Positions 5,971 through 10,889 of a stretch of 10,889 bases of DNA are shown here, piece after piece. The notes under the pieces were generated by a model. It worked only from the letters and a program-made list of their open reading frames with translations, made no database searches and was not told the origin of the DNA. Within the stretch, counting starts at the first letter, position 1. Every line of letters starts with the position of its first letter. Position numbers and translations under genes: made by a program. Source of the stretch: Syntrophobacterales bacterium (GTDB taxonomy: Bacteria; Desulfobacterota; Syntrophobacteria; BM002); the NCBI GenBank assembly GCA_030601545.1, contig JAUVTM010000044.1:1-10889 (forward strand), given 5' to 3'.

Positions 5971-6504
5971 ATGAAAAAGTTGGTAACAATTATTGGCATT
6001 CTGGTGTTAGTGGGTGTTCTGACAGCTCCGGTTTTTGCGCACCGTTGGGGTCGCGGCGGAAATTATGGTGGCCCCGGCTGGAGTGAGAGTGGAGAGTATG
6101 GCAACCTGACCGAGAGCCAGCGGGCAGAGCTGGAAAAACTTGAGCAGAGTTTTTTCAACGACACCGCCAAACTCAGAGACGAGATCTGGAACAAGTCGGC
6201 GGAACTCAATACCGCGCTGAATGCAGCCGATCCTGATGCCAAGAAGGTCAGGACTGTGCAGCGAGAAATCAGTGCCCTCAAAGCCAAGATGAGCGAGCAC
6301 AGAGTAAACTTTGAGCTGCAAACTCGGAAAATTGCGCCAAACGCCCGTTATGGCCGAGGATACGGCAGAGGACACGCCGGGAAAGGATACGGCTACGGTA
6401 TGATGGGGCGCCACAATGGACCGCACGGTCATTACGGCCAATATGGAAATTCCGGTCCGCATGGTGGATACGGTCGTGGCGGCTACGGCCCCTGCTGGAA
6501 CTAA
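5971..6504 (+). CDS. Periplasmic Spy/CpxP/ZraP-like metal-resistance protein
   Basis: A 177-residue protein with a clear signal peptide (MKKLVTIIGILVLVGVLTA, cleavage expected after PVFA at 23). The mature part begins His-Arg-Trp, then a Gly-rich stretch, then a helical region (about 46-122) opening with LTESQ, the LTxxQ signature of the Spy/CpxP/ZraP group. The tail (about 127-177) is Gly/Tyr/His-rich with two adjacent Mets and one Cys (Cys175). ZraP-type proteins are periplasmic chaperones or metal binders, controlled in enterics by ZraSR. ATG 5971 is chosen because GGAGGG sits eight bases upstream and the signal peptide starts there; the in-frame ATG at 5905 lies inside the promoter. It is monocistronic, ending at a strong terminator. 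The family call is good; the metal is unknown. Confidence 0.85.
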   Translation: MKKLVTIIGILVLVGVLTAPVFAHRWGRGGNYGGPGWSESGEYGNLTESQRAELEKLEQSFFNDTAKLRDEIWNKSAELNTALNAADPDAKKVRTVQREISALKAKMSEHRVNFELQTRKIAPNARYGRGYGRGHAGKGYGYGMMGRHNGPHGHYGQYGNSGPHGGYGRGGYGPCWN

Positions 6505-6540
6505 AAAGCAGTCCAGCGCCGCAAGAAGAAATACATTCAT

Positions 6541-6584
6541 ACAATTCCTCTCCCTCTCATTTGGGGGAGAGGAATTGTCTTTTT
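6541..6584 (+). terminator. Strong intrinsic terminator between convergent genes
   Basis: ACAATTCCTCTCCC (6541-6554) pairs perfectly with GGGAGAGGAATTGT (6565-6578), giving a 14-bp stem with a 10-base loop followed by C and five Ts (6580-6584). It ends the ZraP-like transcript. The T-run overlaps the stop codon of the convergent gene, and the hairpin may also stop transcripts on the - strand. Confidence 0.9.
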
Positions 6585-7059
6585 ACACCCGGAGGCCGTA
6601 CTTCTTGTCCACCAATTCGATGACCTGTGGAATGGTGTAGCCTTCAACCAATTTTGTCCGGATGAAGCTTTTCTCCTCCACGGCTCCCTTGGGCATGTCG
6701 CACTGGCATTCCGCCAGGGGAAGTTCTCCACAGCCCTCACAGGCGCATTTGAAATTCACGGCCACCTGAAGGACCTGGTCCTCTATCGGGTTGGTCGCTA
6801 CTGACGTTGCTGACTGGACCGCCGGTGACTGGCCCGTTGCTGGCTGGATTGGCGTGATTGTCTGCGCCGTTGTCGATTGGATTGGCGTGATTGACGTGAT
6901 TGACGTTGTGTTTTGACTTGGGCTAAAGAGCGATTTCGCCGTTACTCCGACCAGCAAAACTATGGCAATGATGGCTGTAGTCATCCAGAAGTTCGACTCT
7001 TTTTTCTGAACTGGTTGTTGTCTCGGTTGCTGTCGCTGCGCTTTTTTCTTTTTCGCCAT
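6583..7059 (-). CDS. Membrane-anchored protein with CcmH/CycL-like Cys domain
   Basis: From ATG 7059 the protein is 158 residues: a basic, Gln-rich N-terminus (MAKKKKAQRQ), one membrane anchor (about 26-42), a Ser/Thr/Gln/Pro linker of about 45 residues, then a compact domain (about 93-158) with Cys105, Cys107, Cys110, Cys118 and Cys120 and the ending LVEGYTIPQVIELVDKKYGLRV. The arrangement CxCxxC, then LAEC-like residues, then GYT..QVIE....YG resembles the CcmH/NrfF thiol-disulfide domain used in cytochrome c maturation, though the core Cys pattern differs from the usual LRCxxCQ. ATG 7059 is preferred over 7065 because AAGGAG lies nine bases upstream. It is the last gene of the DUF2318/ABC unit, so it may handle thiols, haem or metal there. 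The exact function is unknown. Confidence 0.65.
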   Translation of the reverse strand: MAKKKKAQRQQPRQQPVQKKESNFWMTTAIIAIVLLVGVTAKSLFSPSQNTTSITSITPIQSTTAQTITPIQPATGQSPAVQSATSVATNPIEDQVLQVAVNFKCACEGCGELPLAECQCDMPKGAVEEKSFIRTKLVEGYTIPQVIELVDKKYGLRV

Positions 7060-7121
7060 TTCCATTAACTCCTTTTGTTTGAAGCCTAAGGCAGGAGGAA
7101 ATACCCACCATTCATTTTCCA

Positions 7122-7850
7122 TTACTCCACTGCTCCATTACTCCAACACTCCAAGTATCTATCCTTTCCATTCAGCGGAATGTCTTCTACTAAAACACCA
7201 TCAGAAATCCGCAGCATTCTGCGGGCGTAGCCGGCGCACTCCGGGCTGTGGGTTACCATGACGATGGTCATCCCTTCTTCATTTAGGGTCTGCAGGAGAT
7301 CCATCACCTCTCGGCTGGTCTTGGTATCAAGGTTTCCAGATGGCTCGTCTGCGAGGAGGAGGGGCGGTTCATTTACAATGGCGCGGGCAATAGCCACGCG
7401 CTCTTGCTCTCCACCGGATATCTGTCCAGGCAAGCGGTGTGATTTTCCATTAAGCCCTACCAGTAACAGGGCATCTTCGGCCAAGGCCCGCTTCTTCTTA
7501 CTGCTCATTTTTACCGTAGCCAGAGGAAGCATGACGTTCTCTAGGATGGTGAGGTAGGTAACAAGATGGAAACTCTGGAATACAAAGCCCAGAAATTCCC
7601 TGCGAAAGTCTGCCCTCTGGTCCTGTCCCAGGTCGTAAACTTCGAGTCCATCCACCACGTAGTTGCCTGCTGTGGGCGTATTCAGGGCTCCCAGTACTGA
7701 AAGCAGGGTGGACTTCCCTGATCCCGACTCTCCCATCACGGCAACAAACTCGCCCATTTGGATCTCAAAGCTCATGCCCCTAATCGCCATAACCGCGGCG
7801 TCACCGCTACCATATTGTTTTGTAAGGTGTTCTGCACGAATGTAACTCAT
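7122..7850 (-). CDS. ABC transporter ATP-binding protein, LolD/MacB type
   Basis: A 242-residue ATPase from ATG 7850 (AGGAG seven bases upstream). Walker A is GESGSGKST (40-48), the Q-loop Gln is at 92, the signature is ISGGEQERVAIARAI (from 144), Walker B is LLLADEP (164-170) with the D-loop SGNLD, and the H-loop His is at 201. This is the MacB/LolD/FtsE group, which pairs with FtsX-fold permeases in mechanotransmission rather than classic import. The permease gene lies immediately upstream, 45 bases away across a hairpin. The last ten residues (LECWSNGAVE) are encoded by a low-complexity repeat in the gap and probably are not part of the original protein end. Confidence 0.93.
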   Translation of the reverse strand: MSYIRAEHLTKQYGSGDAAVMAIRGMSFEIQMGEFVAVMGESGSGKSTLLSVLGALNTPTAGNYVVDGLEVYDLGQDQRADFRREFLGFVFQSFHLVTYLTILENVMLPLATVKMSSKKKRALAEDALLLVGLNGKSHRLPGQISGGEQERVAIARAIVNEPPLLLADEPSGNLDTKTSREVMDLLQTLNEEGMTIVMVTHSPECAGYARRMLRISDGVLVEDIPLNGKDRYLECWSNGAVE

Positions 7851-7866
7851 ACCATTTCTCCTAGAG

Positions 7867-7898
7867 TAGCCCGGATGATTCACGAAACATCCGAGCTA
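7867..7898. repeat. REP-like hairpin between permease and ATPase genes
   Basis: TAGCCCGGATG (7867-7877) pairs with CATCCGAGCTA (7888-7898), 10 of 11 positions, around a 10-base loop. The permease stop codon (CTA on the + strand, 7896-7898) lies inside the arm. Inside an operon such a hairpin could stabilise the upstream message or lower downstream expression. Confidence 0.65.
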
Positions 7899-9053
7899 AA
7901 GGGCTCGCAAAGCATCAGCAGGGTCGATCCGGGCTGCCAGAAGGGCCGGATAAATACTTGAGGCCAGACCCATTATCACAGCCACAGCAAATGCTCCAGC
8001 GGCCAGGATGGGATCGAAAATCACTTCCATGCCGTTGCTTCCAGTAAAAAAGGGAAGAGCGGCCTTGGTGGTACCAAAACCTACGAGATACCCCATAATC
8101 CCGGCCAAGGCGGAGAGTATCCCCGCCTCCATGAGAACTATCTGCATCACGTGACTCCTCCGAAACCCCATGGCCCGGAAGATGCCAATTTCGGCTGTCC
8201 GCTCCCGCACACTTCCCATCATTGTCACGAGCACCACAAGACTGCCCACCAGCACCAACACCAGGGAGATACCATAAGAGAATTTTTTGAAGTGAGCCAG
8301 GGTCTCCATGCGGCCCTGAACTACCTGCTGGATGGCCATCACCTTGGTGCTGGGAAGCGCCCTTGAGATCTGACTCACCATGGCCTCAATCGGACAGGCA
8401 TTGCAAAGCGCTGCAACCTCGACCATTGAGACTAGGCCTTGCTTGTTCAGAAGTGATTGGGCCGTACCGAGGGGGGTGAAGACGAGCTGGTCATCCTGTG
8501 AGCCGGTGGGCGCCAGGACACCCGACACCTGAAGCTTGCTGCCGTTGATCTTGAGGTAATCTCCGGCGTTCAGGTTCAAAATGCGAGCAGCCTCAGCGCC
8601 CAGGAGGACATCGTACTCACTTGGAACTGTGCCCCCGACTTTCCACCAGGGCTTCAAGATTTTCACAGCCTGAAAATCGACCCCGGCAAGAAGTACCTTG
8701 CGGTCATTCACCTCAACAGTACCCAGAACGGTGGGCCCCATTGCGGCTACATTTGCAGCGTTTTTAATGGATTTGACCCTCCCCAGGTCAGCCTGCCTAA
8801 TTTCCTGCATTTCAAAGGAAACGCCCCCCAACGAGAGTCCCCCGTAGGTCAGGGAGAGATTCTCAGTCTTCGGCAATATGAGGATGTTGGCCCCGTACTC
8901 TTCGAGTTTTAGTTGTATATCGCGATTCATTGCTTCAATAAGGCCGAGGAGGCCCACTGCCGTAGAGACCGCAATGAGAAGTCCGGCAAGCACGAAAGCG
9001 GCCTTGGCCTTTCTTCGCCTGAGATTGCGGAGGGCAATATCTTTGAGCGTCAT
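7896..9053 (-). CDS. ABC transporter permease, FtsX/MacB fold
   Basis: A 385-residue permease: one N-terminal membrane helix (about 17-40), a large extracytoplasmic MacB-PCD-like domain (about 41-257), then three helices (about 258-280, 304-328, 348-370) with the conserved ERTAEIGIFRAMGFRR loop between the second and third. The ending (SSIYPALLAARIDPADALRAL) is typical of the FtsX family. The outer domain contains CNAC (Cys217, Cys220) in an otherwise Cys-free protein. ATG 9053 follows AGGAG closely and lies two bases after the DUF2318 stop, so the two genes are coupled. Related permeases in Fet iron systems occur in pairs; here there is one, which would have to act as a homodimer. Export or energy transfer to periplasmic metal carriers is inferred from neighbours. 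Confidence 0.9.
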   Translation of the reverse strand: MTLKDIALRNLRRRKAKAAFVLAGLLIAVSTAVGLLGLIEAMNRDIQLKLEEYGANILILPKTENLSLTYGGLSLGGVSFEMQEIRQADLGRVKSIKNAANVAAMGPTVLGTVEVNDRKVLLAGVDFQAVKILKPWWKVGGTVPSEYDVLLGAEAARILNLNAGDYLKINGSKLQVSGVLAPTGSQDDQLVFTPLGTAQSLLNKQGLVSMVEVAALCNACPIEAMVSQISRALPSTKVMAIQQVVQGRMETLAHFKKFSYGISLVLVLVGSLVVLVTMMGSVRERTAEIGIFRAMGFRRSHVMQIVLMEAGILSALAGIMGYLVGFGTTKAALPFFTGSNGMEVIFDPILAAGAFAVAVIMGLASSIYPALLAARIDPADALRAL

Positions 9054-9055
9054 CT

Positions 9056-9628
9056 TTAGCTCCTCTTGGCAAAATCAAAGTACTGGGTACCCTGAAGTAT
9101 GTCGGCAACTTTCAGAACCAGCTTGTCACCCACTATTGTTCGGTCCAACGGTGCCGGGTTGCAGCCACCCTTTATTTCATTTACCTTGACAGAAGCAAAT
9201 CGCTGGCCGCAATTGCGGCAAACCATGAAGTCTCCATCCTGGTAGTATCCTTTGCCCTCGCGCCAACAGACGTCGCAGGCGTCGTATGCAGCCCGGATCA
9301 CCCCGTCAGAGCTCCGGAGGATGAAAAAGCGGATAGTAATTCCATTACCGGCCGGGTATTGGAAGTATTTGGCTTGCCCATCACTGAAGGCTTGTACCGG
9401 GAAGGAGACTTCTGTGGCCGTGACTTCAGGTTGAATAGATGATGTTCGGGCTTGGGGGTTACCGTCAAGACCGGTCTGAAACAGGTAAAAAGCCAAACCT
9501 GCTACTACCACAACCGCGATGACGACTAAGGTTCGAAGTGGTGACTGACTCTTCTTTTCGGTTTGGAGGACGGCGGCCTTCTTGGCAGCACTTTTTTCTT
9601 CGGCAGAACGCTTCTTCTTCTTACTCAT
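9056..9628 (-). CDS. Membrane-anchored DUF2318 (FtrD/FetA-like) Cys protein
   Basis: A 190-residue protein: a Lys-rich cytoplasmic start, one membrane helix (about 32-50), then an extracytoplasmic DUF2318 domain. The family signature is complete: ITIRFFILRSSDG, then CDVC (118-121), GYYQDGDFMVCRNCG (Cys137, Cys140) and GGCNP (Cys156). DUF2318 proteins include FtrD of the FtrABCD iron system and the first Fet protein of P19-linked systems, where the Cys set is thought to bind iron or an Fe-S centre. Many relatives have several membrane helices; this one is the short, single-anchor form. ATG 9628 has GGAG six bases upstream. It heads a four-gene - strand unit with an ABC transporter and a CcmH-like protein. 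Metal handling is likely, iron being the best guess. Confidence 0.88.
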   Translation of the reverse strand: MSKKKKRSAEEKSAAKKAAVLQTEKKSQSPLRTLVVIAVVVVAGLAFYLFQTGLDGNPQARTSSIQPEVTATEVSFPVQAFSDGQAKYFQYPAGNGITIRFFILRSSDGVIRAAYDACDVCWREGKGYYQDGDFMVCRNCGQRFASVKVNEIKGGCNPAPLDRTIVGDKLVLKVADILQGTQYFDFAKRS

Positions 9629-9853
9629 AACGAACTCCAGTAATATATGGATTTTTGGCCGAGGCGCAAATGCGTCCCGGTTTCAAGTATTATGGCCATA
9701 AACTTCAGTGAGCCACTCCGGTACCAATGGCTGACGATGCCAGAAGCTTAAGGATTGAGAGCTAAAGTTTTTTCGCCAGCTCATGCCCCGGGATGAGAGA
9801 GCAGAAAGGTCCGAAAGACGACAAAGGAGTGCAACTGGTTTGCTAAGTGGGGA
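9629..9853 (-). other. Noncoding leader region with competing hairpins
   Basis: This 225-base gap lies between the Cys-rich gene and the DUF2318 operon. TGGC (9728-9731) can pair with GCCA at 9712-9715 or with GCCA at 9739-9742. A second stem pairs CTCAT (9780-9784) with ATGAG (9793-9797), and AGGCGCA..TGCGTC (9662-9675) forms a third. No known riboswitch class can be assigned and no full sigma-70 promoter is clear; a lone CATAAT -10-like box lies on the - strand near 9692-9697. Confidence 0.35.
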
Positions 9854-10267
9854 TTAGATCAGAAGTGAAAGTGTTTGAAGGTAGAGTGGCACACTGGGGC
9901 CCCTAATAAGGGGACTCATTGAAGTGGCCAGGTGGGAATGTGGTTGGGATACAAATAAAGCGCTGTTTACAGATACAGCAATTTGCACCCTGGCTGGATT
10001 TACTTCTGCAGCTGGGGCTGCAATAGCATACTCTTTGCTTTCAGTAGAGGACTCTAGCATGTGAGGGCAGGGGGCGGTTTCAAGGCCGGAACAGCAATTA
10101 GAGAGGAGATCAGCAGCAGGAATGTTGACCTTGCTATCCAAGCCATCGCTCTTGGGCTGTACGCAACAGTCTGCGGTACAGCTAGGGTTGGCGGGTGCAA
10201 TCCCCACAGACAGCAGGCAGATTGCAATCACCACAGTTAGTATCTTTGCAAATGTTTTTCGTCGCAA
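9854..10267 (-). CDS. Small secreted Cys-rich protein, function unknown
   Basis: A 137-residue protein with an N-terminal signal peptide (MRRKTFAKILTVVIAICLL, cleavage likely near IAPANP). The mature part has a Cys-rich first half (CTADCC at about 30-35, NCCSGLETAPC at about 57-67, then HML) and a Cys-free second half ending PLYLQTLSLLI. I do not recognise a named family. The CC/CxxxCC spacing and the hydrophobic tail recall small periplasmic proteins found near copper or cation efflux genes, which is only a resemblance. TTG 10267 is chosen because AGGAGG (10277-10282) lies nine bases upstream, and a near-consensus sigma-70 promoter sits just before it. It is in the same direction as the DUF2318 operon, 225 bases ahead of it. 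Confidence 0.75.
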   Translation of the reverse strand: MRRKTFAKILTVVIAICLLSVGIAPANPSCTADCCVQPKSDGLDSKVNIPAADLLSNCCSGLETAPCPHMLESSTESKEYAIAAPAAEVNPARVQIAVSVNSALFVSQPHSHLATSMSPLIRGPSVPLYLQTLSLLI

Positions 10268-10300
10268 AGAAGCGCCCCTCCTAATGTTAGAATTCCTAGA

Positions 10301-10329
10301 ATTTTAATCGGGAACTAGGCTTAAGTCAA
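10301..10329 (-). promoter_or_regulatory. Sigma-70 promoter for the Cys-rich protein gene
   Basis: On the - strand TTGACT (10324-10329), a 17-base spacer and TAAAAT (10301-10306) form a near-consensus promoter. The start would fall near 10294, giving a short leader of about 27 bases containing AGGAGG. Confidence 0.75.
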
Positions 10330-10453
10330 TATTTATTGCGCAGCCTGTAGCTTAGGTAAACGATAAATGGTGAACGGTGAAAGGGGTTTGTTCTAGGCTG
10401 GGTATCCTTGCAAACCAAAAATGCTTCTGTTAATACATCTAGGCGGGTGGGGG

Positions 10454-10505
10454 TAAACCCCACCCCTACGTTTTCCTGGATTTGCCATAGTAGGGGCGGG
10501 GTTTA
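10454..10505. repeat. GC-rich intergenic inverted repeat
   Basis: TAAACCCCACCCCTAC (10454-10469) pairs with GTAGGGGCGGGGTTTA (10490-10505), 15 of 16 positions, around a 20-base loop. Flanking GGCGGG (10442-10447) and CCGCCC (10509-10514) extend the symmetry. It ends 35 bases before the nitroreductase start. The form is that of a dispersed intergenic palindrome; copy number is unknown. Confidence 0.65.
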
Positions 10506-10540
10506 TCTCCGCCCGAAAGACTCGTTAGGAGAGGTTATTA

Positions 10541-10889
10541 ATGGACTTTCTCGAATTGGCCCGAAAAAGATACAGCGTACGGGCTTACAAATCAGATCCG
10601 GTGGAGCAAGAAAAACTGGACCGGATTCTCGAGGCTGCGAGGTTGGCGCCCACGGCCGTGAATATCCAGCCATTTCAGTTAATGGTCGTTCACACGCTAA
10701 ATCGCGAGGCCGAGCTTCTTAAAATTTACAATAAGAAGTGGTTCGTGCAACCGCCAATCGTGATCTGTGGTTGCGGTCTTGTTGCCAAAAGCTGGGCAAG
10801 GAAGGACGGTAAGAATTACAACGATGTGGATGTTGCCATTGTTATGGATCACCTCATCCTGGCCGCCACTGCCGAGGGGCTTGGAACCT
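10541..10889 (+). CDS. Nitroreductase family protein, N-terminal part, 3' end outside window
   Basis: The frame opens at ATG 10541 and stays open to the window edge (116 residues). It begins MDFLELARKRYSVRAYKSD and carries the FMN-binding nitroreductase signatures RYSVRAY, LDRILEAARLAPTA and NIQPFQLMVV, with DVAIVMDHLILAATAEGLGT at the right edge. The family uses FMN and NAD(P)H to reduce nitro compounds, quinones or flavins; members include BluB-like and iodotyrosine-deiodinase-like enzymes, so the substrate cannot be named. AGGAGAGG (10527-10534) lies six bases upstream of the start. The usual length is about 170-200 residues, so roughly a third is missing. It is divergent from the Cys-rich gene. 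Confidence 0.9.
   Translation, partial: MDFLELARKRYSVRAYKSDPVEQEKLDRILEAARLAPTAVNIQPFQLMVVHTLNREAELLKIYNKKWFVQPPIVICGCGLVAKSWARKDGKNYNDVDVAIVMDHLILAATAEGLGT

Noticed and set aside
6007..6540. 177-codon open frame on the - strand
   Set aside because: Antisense to the ZraP-like gene and running into its terminator; the product is low-complexity.
9660..9700. GGGACGCA-type segment on the - strand, resembling the 3' part of a c-di-GMP-I (GEMM) riboswitch
   Set aside because: The paired GCAAACC-type half and the P3 stem of the class are not present, so the resemblance is too short to call.
10408..10722. 104-codon + strand frame across the GC-rich palindrome
   Set aside because: It overlaps the start of the nitroreductase gene in another frame; the nitroreductase frame carries the conserved motifs.

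Overview
The window looks like chromosomal DNA from a Gram-negative bacterium, most likely a deltaproteobacterial (Desulfobacterota-type) lineage. The grounds are an outer-membrane Slp-type lipoprotein, a sigma-54-dependent ZraS/ZraR-type two-component pair, a lipid-A-disaccharide-synthase-N-like membrane protein and a CcmH-like domain. The taxon is inferred from gene content only. No tRNA, rRNA, CRISPR array or phage module is visible.

Layout. The left edge (1-664, + strand) holds the 3' end of a family 2 glycosyltransferase overlapping a small LAB_N membrane protein, an envelope lipid or glycan pair. A REP-associated tyrosine transposase (RAYT, 769-1290) follows, bracketed by two near-identical pairs of REP palindromes. 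On the - strand lie an Slp-type lipoprotein with its own promoter, a noncoding gap with GAGACG repeats and a short relic resembling Fe/Mn superoxide dismutase, then the sigma-54 response regulator and its histidine kinase (the kinase is transcribed first).

A 581-base intergenic region (5390-5970) separates the kinase from a divergent + strand gene for a Spy/CpxP/ZraP-like periplasmic protein. It carries three REP-like hairpins, a perfect 13-bp inverted repeat placed like an enhancer, and an excellent -24/-12 sigma-54 promoter. Together these suggest a closed circuit: the kinase senses an envelope or metal signal, the regulator binds upstream, and sigma-54 polymerase transcribes the periplasmic chaperone or metal-binding gene. 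A Met/His-rich insert in the sensor domain and a His/Gly-rich tail on the effector both point to metal.

From 9628 down to 6583 (- strand) is a compact four-gene unit: a membrane-anchored DUF2318 (FtrD/FetA-like) Cys protein, an FtsX/MacB-type permease, a LolD/MacB-type ATPase and a membrane-anchored CcmH-like Cys protein. It resembles the ABC half of the Ftr/Fet periplasmic iron systems, but with one permease, no ferric permease or P19 gene in view, and a CcmH-like protein where thioredoxin-like proteins are usually found. It converges on the ZraP-like gene at a shared strong terminator. Upstream on the same strand is a small Cys-rich secreted protein with a clear sigma-70 promoter. The right edge carries the 5' two thirds or so of a nitroreductase-family gene (+ strand).

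The window is unusually rich in unrelated intergenic palindromes: at least five sequence families in under 11 kb.
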